Shown here in pieces: positions 1 through 15,100 of a stretch of 64,000 bases of DNA. Origin of the DNA: Mesocentrotus franciscanus (lineage: Eukaryota > Echinodermata > Echinoidea > Camarodonta > Strongylocentrotidae). The stretch is taken from NCBI GenBank assembly GCA_037976565.1, contig CP137668.1, positions 37,362,430 to 37,426,429 on the forward strand. The letters run 5' to 3'. The notes under the pieces are model-generated. The model was not told the origin of the DNA and ran no database searches. It saw only the letters and a program-made list of their open reading frames with translations. How positions within the stretch are numbered: the stretch's first letter is position 1; the number at the start of each line of letters is the position of its first letter. Both the position numbers and the translations under genes were made by a program.

Positions 1-111
1 TCTCGGAATTAAGAAGAAATGCAGTTGCTTAATGGATTAATATTCTTCATAATGGAGTATGTTCTGAACATGTGTGATGTATGTTTAAACTGCAATTATG
101 GTCACCCACAG

Positions 112-188
112 ACGGTGAAGGCAGGAGCTCTTGTCCTACTAACCTGCACAGTAGCTGGTGAACCTACACCGGACGTTGAGTGGTATAA
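112..188 (+). CDS. TTN: Exon: first half of Ig domain 1
   Basis: Acceptor cag before 112, donor GTAAGT at 189. The frame reads TVKAGALVLLTCTVAGEPTP, then DVEWYK: the B-strand cysteine and C-strand tryptophan of an I-set Ig domain. It starts in phase 0 and ends in phase 2. The A strand must lie on an exon left of the window. The Ig is completed by the exon at 837. Confidence 0.7.
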
Positions 189-3100
189 GTAAGTACATGT
201 ATATGCTGTTGTTGGTACTTGTTTTATGGCGTTCATTCAGTACTGAATATATTATACGCCATATCTTCAGTTATATAAGAAATTTCAGTTATCAATAAAG
301 AAAACTGAAAATAAAAATTTATAATAATACAATTAATTCACCGGTATCGCAATTTATTAGGAGTATCTTGGTGTTTACAACATCGTGGTTCTGTATTATC
401 ACGTTTAAGCTAGTCAGCCCGGTTTTGATTGCATTAAAAGATTTGCTCGACATGTACATGTATATTTTGCCTTCCATTCCTTTAATGCCTTTGAGATGAT
501 TTCGGGGTTCAGCATTGCATTTTCATATGGTAAAAAGGAGGAATTTGGTATGATAGAATGACACTATTAAATATAGCAAAAAGGGACTTTCGTTTCACAC
601 TGTGGAATGAAAATACTTTCCGTTATTATTATTGTTGAATGTTATTTGACTAGACTTTAGTAACTCTAATCATGAATATTGACAATTGGTGATTTGAAAA
701 ACATCACTTACTCTGTGTCGGGAGCTAAACCAAAAAAATTCTGTATGGTTGCCTACCAATTCTTTAATGTGAAGACAACATTTTATTGCTTGCTTAGAGC
801 CGATCATCTATTCTTATGATATTACTTATCTTTCAGGGAAGGCCAGTTACTGGAGCCCACACCGACACAGAAACAGACTTATGAAGCTGGGGTTGCCACT
901 CTTGAAATCCTACAAGCCAAGCCCGCTGACCAGGGCAGGTATGAATGCATGGCGGTCAGTGACGTCGGGGAGGACACCTCATCGGCCCAAGTGACCGTCA
1001 AGAGTAGGCCAAATCAAATTATCTTTTTGCATCACCATCATTTTCTGCACAGCACTCCATGCATGAAGCACACTTCACTTTTAGCTCTAAGACCTGCATT
1101 TGGGTAGTGATTAGTTAATGTCGTGTTATAAATTTTTAGCTGTGTCCAAAACGTGGGAATGTGGGATTGATTTCACAATGTTTATATAATTTTTAGCAGT
1201 AGACACTACTTTGAAATATTTTCAGCTTTTTCGCCACCTTGTAGACAAATTTATTCACTTAGGATATGTGATGGAAAATTATTTACACCACATGAGCACA
1301 TCAATAGCGTATTACTTACCTTAAACTGAAGAGTATGTCTGGCAAGTGATATGAGCAAGTCGTCATTGGGAAACGGATTTTGAAAAAATAGGGGGTTTAA
1401 TAATGGATAAGTACCTAAGCTCATTTCATTTTGCTTTTTCATTAAGGTACCGGGAGAGCATGAATGAGATTTTAAACCTCAAATAAAACAATGATATTCA
1501 TGATAATCAGGAAAGTAATAAACTTGAAATAGAATCATTTATTGATTTTATTCCATTTTCCCTAAAATATCTTAAACTTTGAGACTTTTATCATACCTGT
1601 GCTATTTATTGTTATTCATAAGCATATTCTTATTTTCAGTGTCAGGTAATACATCTCTAATACCTACTCATTTGAAACGATTTCTTACCTTATTCCGGAT
1701 CAATGATTTTAACGGAAATTCTACAATACTTTATCGCCCTTGTGTTACCCGTTTAACGTATTTTCTCAAACTGCGCTCTGAACACATATACAGGTTTTAA
1801 AGGATCCCCAACTCAGGAGATATATTGATAATACAGATATGCTTACCACTCCTAATTGAAGCATAAATGAAGGGATTATACATGTATAAATGATATGGAA
1901 TGAATTATTTCTGCAAAACATAAAATGAGAAGGATGAGTATTGAGATGAACGGAAGTCATTTAGGTACATGTATGTAGATTCCGCCGCATGAACATGCTT
2001 TCACCGTGGTAGATTTAGCAAAAATAGATTGCATAATGAAGTCTAGTATTTTATTTCACAGCAGCACGTAGCTTTCATTTTTTTCCCGTAGTGCTTCAAT
2101 TTTTTTGCTCATTCTTACTGTTTTACGACTGTCAGTGTGGTTTCCATACAATTAGGAAATGCATGATGAAGTTTATTTTTATGGCAATAAAAGCTTTTAC
2201 TTTTTTGTTGGCATGTGTTTCTGTGAACTTATTTCAAATGATACAATATAATTATGCTGCACATATTATGTGTCCGTATGTCACGGAATTGGAAATCATA
2301 CCTGTTCTCCAAAGGGGAGGAGTAAACCTCCCAGAGGAATACAGTGCATGTGAACTCATCGCTTTATAAGTGGTGATTGTGATTATAAGTCCAAAGAGGT
2401 AAGTGCTACTTTGCAAAAATTATATAACGCAAAATACTGACCACTGATATTCCACACAACTCATATGTCCATTATCCCTCGGCACAACAGTTATCTAATT
2501 TGTGTGAAACATTACTTATTTAGAACACACTCATAGAAAACGCACAACAGTCTAGTATAACTTATGTTTGTTTTGCTTGCTGACAAAGTGAACAAGCATA
2601 TTGTGTTATACAAAAAAATGCATGTTATATTTTTCGATCAAGGTGATGTCCTATGTTCTTTTGGATGGTTTATATGTCTCTTTTACTCCGTATTGCCCCA
2701 TAAACATGTTTCCACTACTTGTCATGTCCCTTTTGTCTTAACGTTCTATCTGAATCTGTATAGACACCAGTTTTTGAATCACATGTGTGATTTGAAGATG
2801 TAATTTTTCATTTTTATGTACTTAAGATAAATTCAGAGTTGAATAGAGAGTGAATTTGGATCAATCAACTTCAAGTCCATTTCCAGATGATATAAACAAT
2901 TCCTTATCAATACAGGACATACTAACATGTCAACAGTAGCCATTACATTCCAATCACTTTGAATAACTGTGTTTGCCCTTATGAATCTCTATTTCTGCTT
3001 GTAATATTATCTTGAATGATATACTACCCCTCCCACCAAACAAACAAAAATATTCTGAAAAATAATATTTCTTGAAATGGCCTTCGTTTTCAAAGCAGTT

Positions 3101-6100
3101 CCAAAATATAACGGAATAAATGAATATCATGACCCGATTAGTAGTATCATGGGGAATTTTATTCGAGGTATTTTTAGGTAGTGACAAAACGGGTACAGGC
3201 ATCAAGGGAGAAAACTAATAATTTCCATGAATGTTCACTTTCAGTTGTCAAACCCAAGCCAACCAAGCCATCCTTCTCAGAGACTACCATCACGATTGAA
3301 GTGACAGAGGGTAAGTAATGAACAAGTAATCATTTGTTAAAATCTTTTTTATTTGTTTTTTATTAATCTATTAAACCTGTTTCTTCTATTGGTGTTAATC
3401 CATTACCTAGTATACTGGAACAGGGTGGTTCCTTCATTGAACCTATGGGAAATATGAGAATTCATTTTTCAATGTGTTAACTTAAATACTTGGGTTTAGC
3501 TAGAAATAGGTTGCATAAAGGTAATGTTTTGCCCAAATCACCACTGATATCTTGGACTCGTTAAGTTTTCTATTTAGAATATGGAAAGAAATATCACCAT
3601 CTCGATAAGAATCAATACTATCATATAATATTGTATTTTGTATGATTAAATGTAATACTTTTAAATATCATTACCTGTGAAATTTTGATTGATTAATATT
3701 TTGTGCCATGTTACGTACGTTATTTTTTCATTACATTTTTTTCTTCTGAATATGATCGATAACGTTACTATAATACTAGAATATTGTTATATAATTTCCA
3801 TTACCACTTTTGCAATTAACATTACGAAGCTATTATTATCACCAGTATATCGTTATGATAATCCTCGATATAAATACTAATACCATCGTTATACCAATTA
3901 TTCTAATTTCACCATAATTATAGGCGAGGATGCGACCTTCAGGTTTACAATCGAGGGTTTCCCTTACCCGACCCTGACCTGGAATAAAGGTTGGAAAGCC
4001 GTAAAGCCCAGCGCCCAATACATCATTGAATCAGACGAGACCTCTGGAGAGACAATCTTCACCGTCACATCCGCCAAGATGACCGATGCTGGCAAGTACG
4101 TCTGCATACTGACCAATCCTCACGGGGAGGCAAAGCTGACCGTTACTCTAGTGGTCAAGGAGAAACCTAAGGAAGAGCCGGAAGCGACACAGGCCAAACT
4201 TAAAAAGTGAGTCGACAATATTCGAGTTGCTGTTTGTAAACTTACTCCTATTAGTGGATACATTAGTGATGTCAAAATATGCAAGACTACAATATACACT
4301 TGGTTATGGGTGTGGATACACGTCTCAGTCATCTTTTCTATGAGGCAGCAGAAGAGCCAGGCAATTTCATCTAGTTCTTGTAGCCATACTCTCGTTTTGT
4401 TGTTGATGATGATGAAGTCCAACGTGTTCACAGGGGGAAAGTAGAACATAATGTTTCAGATAATCATTTGTAATGTGCCTCGCTGAAATCCTAGTCAGTT
4501 TACTTTAAAAGTTCTAAGTCTATAAGGCCGACGCTATAAGAGACCGCCACTGTCGGTCTCATGGGCCTTCTGAAAAGTTATTAGAGGGTTCCCGCAGCTG
4601 ATGGCCCAAGAGACTGACAGCCCTAGAGACCGACTTGCAAGCCTTCTTACTTTTTTAGGGTACACGAGACCAACACTAGGTTGTCCCACTGGAATATGCT
4701 ATAGTTTTTTAATTGAAATTACATAGAAGTAGAGGCAGGCAATTGCTAATCCTACAACTGAAACAAGTAATGGTAATTCTAAAACTGAAACATACCTTAC
4801 ATTACAGACCCCAGCCGGAGGAGAAGAAGCCCGAGGTCGTTGAATCCAAGGTGGATATCGAAATCTACGAGCTGCTCAAGGACGAGGAGCCGAAGAACTA
4901 CGAGAAGGTCCTTCGAAAGCACGGCATCATCGACTTCAAGATCATTCGCAAGCATATTGAGATGGTGAAGACGACGAAAGCTGTGGAAGAAGAGAGGCAT
5001 AGAGTCGAGGTCGAGGCTCAGTTGCAGGTTAGTTGCATGTCATTTGTCATGAATATTCACTGTTTTCATTTTCAAATTAAGTTAGTTAGATAGTTAGTTA
5101 GATAGGTAGTTAGTTTGTTTGTTAGTTTGTTAGTTTAAAAAGTTTAATTCATGTCATTGTCTGTCCTCTTTCCATTTAAATTGTGTTTTTTTTTAATTTG
5201 CGTGATATACTCACGAGTATCTGTATGGAGTAGGTTAACATCATATGTGATTTGATTTTTTTGTCAATAGTTTCTGTAGATCATCATCATATCATGTTAC
5301 TTTTAATAGTATAATCTCAATATGTGCAGTATTTTCTATAACACGTCTTCAATACTCCGTATTAGAAAATTTCGATGTAGACCATGATGGGCTTGTGGGC
5401 GATGATGAGTTACATAACGTTTTTTTTAATCAAACCGATATCAAGTGATGATTCTTATGCATATTTTATCAAAATGTTTTCGTGCATGTACGATATTTTG
5501 CTTGGTATATGCACTTGGAATATTGCCTTTGTACATGCTTGAATGATCTAAGGTTGTTACCTTTATCAAGAGTGTGTATATCACGCCGTGCATGTGGATG
5601 AGGCATTCTATTTTCATTTCTTGACTTTTTGATATTATTTGCTTGTTTGAGAGAAAGGATTTGATTTGATTTTGTATCGGAGGAAAGTTGTGATGATTCA
5701 TGATTCATGATTACGACAATACACAGTGCAGGTAAAAGTTATGTGTTTGGTGATAATTCGTGCTTGGTTCATGTAGGTGGCGTATTAGTAGAACAATCAA
5801 TTTCCATCAAATAGGATGGGAAGACGTAACAAGACCCCTCCAAAAAAAAAATAATAATATCAAAATAAGGATCGGTTCGGGCTCACTATAATCTTTGTCC
5901 CTATTTAAATTACACTGTTTACTTTACATGAATTCATGCACATTTTGTCGGGATATTGATGAAGGGACATAACTTTGACTTTTTCCAACACTGTGTAGTT
6001 TTGATGCACTTTTTTGCTAAATGCTTTTTTGGGGTTTAATTACCGCAATCAAGCTTCACTCGGTTGTGGACAGCTTATTCATCCTTGCGTGTTATTATAC

Positions 6101-9100
6101 AATATTTTTTGCTGCTTTTTGAATGATTTGATAAATTCGAAATGGTTATAAAACAACAGAATGCTTCCTGAGAGAGGGTGGTTTTATTTTTGTTTCGTGT
6201 CCGCTTGAATGTTTACATTTGCTAGGTTTATGTTTGTATATGTAGAAAGAAAAACAACTATAATACTAGACGCACACATATATTTGTATGAATGTGGTGT
6301 AAACAATCCATAAAGTGGCTTAGCCTATGATTATTTGGTAAGGCATACAACTTTTCATACTTTTTCATGATCTGAACCTTAGGCCATATAATATATAATT
6401 TTCATTTTAAATATCTGGCCCCATAATATTAAACCCAACAGATACTACGTATTTGTTGCATTCCACGATGATATGGGTTTCAGTGATCTTGAAAACTAAA
6501 TTGTGTTTGAGTGAAAAAATAATATTCGATAGGGTCTATATTCTTACCATTTTTTTCAAATATTATACTGGTCAAGATTCTATCTAACATGGTCATACTT
6601 TATGTCGACTAACTTCTTTTAGGGAATATGAAGTAGAGGGTATTTATAGTCAGATTTAGAACAGCTTTGTGTAATTCGAGAACAACGATGCAATAATACA
6701 AATTTGATTCGGCGTCTTCATATTTACCCAGGACTTCACACCTCATCGGAAATCTAATCATACTGTGATAGTTTATACCTAGATAAAACAGTCATATTGA
6801 ACTCATCGCTGACAAAATGATAAGATTCCTCATTGCGTTTACGTTGCATGACACCGAGTTGCGTGAATGCCCATGGCTGTATTTAACACCTTGAATTGCA
6901 AGGTGAGCTTTGTTTGACTACTTGCTAAAAGGCGGTTAAAGTGGATACTCTGTTGTGCTTTTGAGTAATTGTGTATTTTTTCCAAGAATCCCTTTGATGG
7001 GGCAAGGAGTTGAGCACAACATCAGCAGCAGGACAGAGTAGTAGAAAGTGAGGAAGAAAATGAGGATCACACCTCTTTACTAATCTATTCCTAGAATCGT
7101 AATGGACCGTAAGTACGTTGTACATTGTTTTTATCGATTCAGGAAAGAGTCGTAAAGAGGGAGTGAGTGATTCGGGAAATACCGATGTTGATACATCTTT
7201 TTTACTCATAGAATCTTTCGAAGAACCTGACATACACTCACATAGCAGTGTGTCTTATCAGGTAATCTTGGATATTGAGGAAAGAGATGTCAATGAAGGA
7301 ATGAATAATGATTTCCGCAGTATTAATATTCCTGCTTATTTGTGGTGACAGATATTTTCAGAATCAATTTCTCTGTTGAATGGCTATTCGGAATGGCAAT
7401 ACCTTTTTTCTTTCTTCAGTTCTCGTAGTGCGAATTCTTTGGTCATTTGCCGCATGATAATTGCACGGATATTGTCCGAAAAAAGGTATCAATGGATAGG
7501 GTGCATTGAACGTAAATGTCTTCTCTGCTTACAGGACGAAACTGATATTGAAAAGACACATCAAGTCTCCCTTGAAATCCAAATGCCTGAAAAGAAGAAA
7601 CCCATGACTAAAGAAGAACAGGAGCAGGAAGAAATCTACGAGCTTCTCAAGAATGTAGAACCTGTGGAATATGAAAAGGTTCTCCGCAAAAAAGGCATCA
7701 TCCAATACAAAGTTATTAGGCAACACATTCAAACGGTTACAAAACGCATAGCCGAAGAGGCGGTCGTGGCAGAGATGGGAGAAGTAACAGTACAGCCAAC
7801 CGAGGTTGTATCTGAAGAGACGGCTGTAACCATTGTTGGTGTGAAGCCAGAAGAAGTTTCGCCAACCGAAATCACCCTCCAAATTGCTCCTACTAAACCG
7901 GAGGAACAAATACCTGCAGAAGTCTCCCTTGAAATCCAAATGCCTGAAAAGAAGAAACCCATGACTAAAGAAGAACAGGAGGAGGAAGAAATCTACGAGC
8001 TTCTCAAGAATGTTGAACCTGTGGAATATGAAAAGGTTCTACGCAAGAAAGGCATCATCCAATACAAAGTTATTCGGCAACACATTGAAACGGTTACAAA
8101 ACGCATAGCCGAAGAGGCAGTCTTGGCAGAGATGGAAGAAGTAACAGTACAGCCAACTGAGGTTGTATCTGAAGAGACGGCTGTAACCATTGTTGGTGTG
8201 AAGCCGGAAGAAGTTTCGCCTACAGAAATCACCCTCCAAATTGCTCCTACTAAACCGGAGGAACAAATACCTGCAGAAGTCTCCCTTGAAATCCAAATGC
8301 CTGAAAAGAAGAAACCCATGACTAAAGAAGAACAGGAGCAGGACGAAATCTACGAGCTTCTCAAGAATGTAGAACCTGTGGAATATGAAAAGGTTCTACG
8401 CAAGAAAGGCATCATCCAATACAAAGTTATTCGGCAACACATTGAAACGGTTACAAAACGCATAGCCGAAGAGGCAGTCTTGGCAGAGATGGAAGAAGTA
8501 ACAGTACAGCCAACTGAGGTTGTATCTGAAGAGACGGCTGTAACCATTGTTGGTGTGAAGCCGGAAGAAGTTTCGCCAACAGAAATCACCCTCCAAATTG
8601 CTCCTACTAAACCGGAGGAACAAATACCTGCAGAAGTCTCCCTTGAAATCCAAATGCCTGAAAAGAAGAAACCCATGACTAAAGAAGAACAGGAGGAGGA
8701 AGAAATCTACGAGCTTCTCAAGAATGTTGAACCTGTGGAATATGAAAAGGTTCTACGCAAGAAAGGCATCATCCAATACAAAGTTATTCGGCAACACATC
8801 GAAACGGTTACAAAACGCATAGCCGAAGAGGCAGTCTTGGCAGAGATGGAAGAAGTAACGGTACAGCCAACCGAGGTTGTATCTGAAGAGACGGCTGTAA
8901 CCATTGTTGGTGTGAAGCCAGAAGAAGTTTCGCCAACCGAAATCACCCTCCAAATTGCTCCTACTAAACCGGAGGAACAAATACCTGCAGAAGTCTCCTT
9001 GAAATCCAAATGCCTGAAAAGAAGAAACCCATGACTAAAGAAGAACAGGAGGAGGAAGAAATCTACGAGCTTCTCAAGAATGTTGAACCTGTGGAATATG

Positions 9101-12100
9101 AAAAGGTTCTACGCAAGAAAGGCATCATCCAATACAAAGTTATTCGGCAACACATCGAAACGGTTACAAAACGCATAGCCGAAGAGGCAGTCTTGGCAGA
9201 GATGGAAGAAGTAACAGTACAGCCAACTGAGGTTGTATCTGAAGAGACGGCTGTAACCATTGTTGGTGTGAAGCCGGAAGAAGTTTCGCCAACCGAAATC
9301 ACCCTCCAAATTGCTCCTACTAAACCGGAGGAACAAATACCTGCAGAAGTCTCCCTTGAAATCCAAATGCCTGAAAAGAAGAAACCCATGACTAAAGAAG
9401 AACAGGAGGAGGAAGAAATCTACGAGCTTCTCAAGAATGTTGAACCTGTGGAATATGAAAAGGTTCTACGCAAGAAAGGCATCATCCAATACAAAGTTAT
9501 TCGGCAACACATCGAAACGGTTACAAAACGCATAGCCGAAGAGGCAGTCTTGGCAGAGATGGAAGAAGTAACAGTACAGCCAACCGAGGTTGTATCTGAA
9601 GAGACGGCTGTAACCATTGTTGGTGTGAAGCCGGAAGAAGTTTCGCCTACCGAAATCACCCTCCAAATTGCTCCTACTAAACCAGAGGAACAAATACCTG
9701 CAGAAGTCTCCTTGAAATCCAAATGCCTGAAAAGAAGAAACCCATGACTAAAGAAGAACAGGAGGAGGAAGAAATCTACGAGCTTCTCAAGAATGTTGAA
9801 CCTGTGGAATATGAAAAGGTTCTACGCAAGAAAGGCATCATCCAATACAAAGTTATTCGGCAACACATCGAAACGGTTACAAAACGCATAGCCGAAGAGG
9901 CAGTCTTGGCAGAGATGGAAGAAGTAACAGTACAGCCAACCGAGGTTGTATCTGAAGAGACGGCTGTAACCATTGTTGGTGTGAAGCCGGAAGAAGTTTC
10001 GCCAACCGAAATCACCCTCCAAATTGCTCCTACTAAACCGGAGGAACAAATACCTGCAGAAGTCTCCTTGAAATCCAAATGCCTGAAAAGAAGAAACCCA
10101 TGACTAAAGAAGAACAGGAGGAGGAAGAAATCTACGAGCTTCTCAAGAATGTTGAACCTGTGGAATATGAAAAGGTTCTACGCAAGAAAGGCATCATCCA
10201 ATACAAAGTTATTCGGCAACACATTGAAACGGTTACAAAACGCATAGCCGAAGAGGCAGTCTTGGCAGAGATGGAAGAAGTAACAGTACAGCCAACCGAG
10301 GTTGTATCTGAAGAGACGGCTGTAACCATTGTTGGTGTGAAGCCGGAAGAAGTTTCGCCAACCGAAATCACCCTCCAAATTGCTCCTACTAAACCGGAGG
10401 AACAAATACCTGCAGAAGTCTCCTTGAAATCCAAATGCCTGAAAAGAAGAAACCCATGACTAAAGAAGAACAGGAGGAGGAAGAAATCTACGAGCTTCTC
10501 AAGAATGTTGAACCTGTGGAATATGAAAAGGTTCTACGCAAGAAAGGCATCATCCAATACAAAGTTATTCGGCAACACATCGAAACGGTTACAAACGCAT
10601 AGCCGAAGAGGCAGTCTTGGCAGAGATGGAAGAAGTAACGGTACAGCCAACCGAGGTTGTATCTGAAGAGACGGCTGTAACCATTGTTGGTGTAAAGCCG
10701 GAAGAAGTTTCGCCTACAGAAATCACCCTCCAAATTGCTCCTACTAAACCAGAGGAACAAATGCCTGCAGAAGTCTCCCTTGAAATCCAAATGCCTGAAA
10801 AGAAGAAACCCATGACTAAAGAAGAACAGGAGGAGGAAGAAATCTACGAGCTTCTCAAGAATGTTGAACCTGTGGAATATGAAAAGGTTCTACGCAAGAA
10901 AGGCATCATCCAATACAAAGTTATTCGGCAACACATCGAAACGGTTACAAAACGCATAGCCGAAGAGGCAGTCTTGGCAGAGATGGAAGAAGTAACAGTA
11001 CAGCCAACCGAGGTTGTATCTGAAGAGACGGCTGTAACCATTGTTGGTGTGAAGCCGGAAGAAGTTTCGCCAACCGAAATCACCCTCCAAATTGCTCCTA
11101 CTAAACCGGAGGAACAAATACCTGCAGAAGTCTCCTTGAAATCCAAATGCCTGAAAAGAAGAAACCCATGACTAAAGAAGAACAGGAGGAGGAAGAAATC
11201 TACGAGCTTCTCAAGAATGTTGAACCTGTGGAATATGAAAAGGTTCTACGCAAGAAAGGCATCATCCAATACAAAGTTATTCGGCAACACATTGAAACGG
11301 TTACAAAACGCATAGCCGAAGAGGCAGTCTTAGCAGAGATGGAAGAAGTAACAGTACAGCCAACCGAGGTTGTATCTGAAGAGACGGCTGTAACCATTGT
11401 TGGTGTGAAGCCGGAAGAAGTTTCGCCAACCGAAATCACCCTCCAAATTGCTCCTACTAAACCGGAGGAACAAATACCTGCAGAAGTCTCCTTGAAATCC
11501 AAATGCCTGAAAAGAAGAAACCCATGACTAAAGAAGAACAGGAGGAGGAAGAAATCTACGAGCTTCTCAAGAATGTTGAACCTGTGGAATATGAAAAGGT
11601 TCTACGCAAGAAAGGCATCATCCAATACAAAGTTATTCGGCAACACATCGAAACGGTTACAAAACGCATAGCCGAAGAGGCAGTCTTGGCAGAGATGGAA
11701 GAAGTAACAGTACAGCCAACCGAGGTTGTATCTGAAGAGACGGCTGTAACCATTGTTGGTGTAAAGCCGGAAGAAGTTTCGCCTACAGAAATCACCCTCC
11801 AAATTGCTCCTACTAAACCAGAGGAACAAATGCCTGCAGAAGTCTCCTTGAAATCCAAATGCCTGAAAAGAAGAAACCCATGACTAAAGAAGAACAGGAG
11901 GAGGAAGAAATCTACGAGCTTCTCAAGAATGTTGAACCTGTGGAATATGAAAAGGTTCTACGCAAGAAAGGCATCATCCAATACAAAGTTATTCGGCAAC
12001 ACATCGAAACGGTTACAAAACGCATAGCCGAAGAGGCAGTCTTGGCAGAGATGGAAGAAGTAACAGTACAGCCAACCGAGGTTGTATCTGAAGAGACGGC

Positions 12101-15100
12101 TGTAACCATTGTTGGTGTGAAGCCGGAAGAAGTTTCGCCAACCGAAATCACCCTCCAAATTGCTCCTACTAAACCGGAGGAACAAATACCTGCAGAAGTC
12201 TCCTTGAAATCCAAATGCCTGAAAAGAAGAAACCCATGACTAAAGAAGAACAGGAGGAGGAAGAAATCTACGAGCTTCTCAAGAATGTTGAACCTGTGGA
12301 ATATGAAAAGGTTCTACGCAAGAAAGGCATCATCCAATACAAAGTTATTCGGCAACACATTGAAACGGTTACAAAACGCATAGCCGAAGAGGCAGTCTTA
12401 GCAGAGATGGAAGAAGTAACAGTACAGCCAACCGAGGTTGTATCTGAAGAGACGGCTGTAACCATTGTTGGTGTGAAGCCGGAAGAAGTTTCGCCAACCG
12501 AAATCACCCTCCAAATTGCTCCTACTAAACCGGAGGAACAAATACCTGCAGAAGTCTCCCTTGAAATCCAAATGCCTGAAAAGAAGAAACCCATGACTAA
12601 AGAAGAACAGGAGGAGGAAGAAATCTACGAGCTTCTCAAGAATGTTGAACCTGTGGAATATGAAAAGGTTCTACGCAAGAAAGGCATCATCCAATACAAA
12701 GTTATTCGGCAACACATCGAAACGGTTACAAAACGCATAGCCGAAGAGGCAGTCTTGGCAGAGATGGAAGAAGTAACAGTACAGCCAACCGAGGTTGTAT
12801 CTGAAGAGACGGCTGTAACCATTGTTGGTGTAAAGCCGGAAGAAGTTTCGCCTACAGAAATCACCCTCCAAATTGCTCCTACTAAACCGGAGGAACAAAT
12901 ACCTGCAGAAGTCTCCCTTGAAATCCAAATGCCTGAAAAGAAGAAACCCATGACTAAAGAAGAACAGGAGGAGGAAGAAATCTACGAGCTTCTCAAGAAT
13001 GTTGAACCTGTGGAATATGAAAAGGTTCTACGCAAGAAAGGCATCATCCAATACAAAGTTATTCGGCAACACATCGAAACGGTTACAAAACGCATAGCCG
13101 AAGAGGCAGTCTTGGCAGAGATGGAAGAAGTAACAGTACAGCCAACCGAGGTTGTATCTGAAGAGACGGCTGTAACCATTGTTGGTGTGAAGCCGGAAGA
13201 AGTTTCGCCAACCGAAATCACCCTCCAAATTGCTCCTACTAAACCGGAGGAACAAATACCTGCAGAAGTCTCCCTTGAAATCCAAATGCCTGAAAAGAAG
13301 AAACCCATGACTAAAGAAGAACAGGAGGAGGAAGAAATCTACGAGCTTCTCAAGAATGTTGAACCTGTGGAATATGAAAAGGTTCTACGCAAGAAAGGCA
13401 TCATCCAATACAAAGTTATTCGGCAACACATCGAAACGGTTACAAAACGCATAGCCGAAGAGGCAGTCTTGGCAGAGATGGAAGAAGTAACAGTACAGCC
13501 AACCGAGGTTGTATCTGAAGAGACGGCTGTAACCATTGTTGGTGTGAAGCCGGAAGAAGTTTCGCCAACCGAAATCACCCTCCAAATTGCTCCTACTAAA
13601 CCGGAGGAACAAATACCTGCAGAAGTCTCCCTTGAAATCCAAATGCCTGAAAAGAAGAAACCCATGACTAAAGAAGAACAGGAGGAGGAAGAAATCTACG
13701 AGCTTCTCAAGAATGTTGAACCTGTGGAATATGAAAAGGTTCTACGCAAGAAAGGCATCATCAATACAAAGTTATTCGGCAACACATCGAAACGGTTACA
13801 AACGCATAGCCGAAGAGGCAGTCTTGGCAGAGATGGAAGAAGTAACAGTACAGCCAACCGAGGTTGTATCTGAAGAGACGGCTGTAACCATTGTTGGTGT
13901 GAAGCCGGAAGAAGTTTCGCCTACCGAAATCACCCTCCAAATTGCTCCTACTAAACCGGAGGAACAAATACCTGCAGAAGTCTCCTTGAAATCCAAATGC
14001 CTGAAAAGAAGAAACCCATGACTAAAGAAGAACAGGAGGAGGAAGAAATCTACGAGCTTCTCAAGAATGTTGAACCTGTGGAATATGAAAAGGTTCTACG
14101 CAAGAAAGGCATCATCCAATACAAAGTTATTCGGCAACACATCGAAACGGTTACAAAACGCATAGCCGAAGAGGCAGTCTTGGCAGAGATGGAAGAAGTA
14201 ACAGTACAGCCAACCGAGGTTGTATCTGAAGAGACGGCTGTAACCATTGTTGGTGTGAAGCCGGAAGAAGTTTCGCCAACCGAAATCACCCTCCAAATTG
14301 CTCCTACTAAACCGGAGGAACAAATACCTGCAGAAGTCTCCCTTGAAATCCAAATGCCTGAAAAGAAGAAACCCATGACTAAAGAAGAACAGGAGGAGGA
14401 AGAAATCTACGAGCTTCTCAAGAATGTTGAACCTGTGGAATATGAAAAGGTTCTACGCAAGAAAGGCATCATCCAATACAAAGTTATTCGGCAACACATC
14501 GAAACGGTTACAAAACGCATAGCCGAAGAGGCAGTCTTGGCAGAGATGGAAGAAGTAACAGTACAGCCAACCGAGGTTGTATCTGAAGAGACGGCTGTAA
14601 CCATTGTTGGTGTGAAGCCGGAAGAAGTTTCGCCAACCGAAATCACCCTCCAAATTGCTCCTACTAAACCGGAGGAACAAATACCTGCAGAAGTCTCCCT
14701 TGAAATCCAAATGCCTGAAAAGAAGAAACCCATGACTAAAGAAGAACAGGAGGAGGAAGAAATCTACGAGCTTCTCAAGAATGTTGAACCTGTGGAATAT
14801 GAAAAGGTTCTACGCAAGAAAGGCATCATCCAATACAAAGTTATTCGGCAACACATCGAAACGGTTACAAAACGCATAGCCGAAGAGGCAGTCTTGGCAG
14901 AGATGGAAGAAGTAACAGTACAGCCAACCGAGGTTGTATCTGAAGAGACGGCTGTAACCATTGTTGGTGTGAAGCCGGAAGAAGTTTCGCCTACCGAAAT
15001 CACCCTCCAAATTGCTCCTACTAAACCGGAGGAACAAATACCTGCAGAAGTCTCCCTTGAAATCCAAATGCCTGAAAAGAAGAAACCCATGACTAAAGAA

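Noticed and set aside
2091..2803. Small open frames in the 1004-3244 intron (92 and 79 codons).
   Set aside because: Phe/Leu/Tyr/His-rich, AT-driven translations without domain pattern, and no splice phase that would fit the flanking Ig exons.
7143..7261. A possible extra exon before array 1 (acceptor gattcag, donor GTAATC, acidic open frame with SGNTDVDTSFLLIESFEEP).
   Set aside because: It would have to be entered in phase 1, but the preceding motif exon ends in phase 0. In the phase-0 frame a stop follows almost at once. It also resembles no titin segment.
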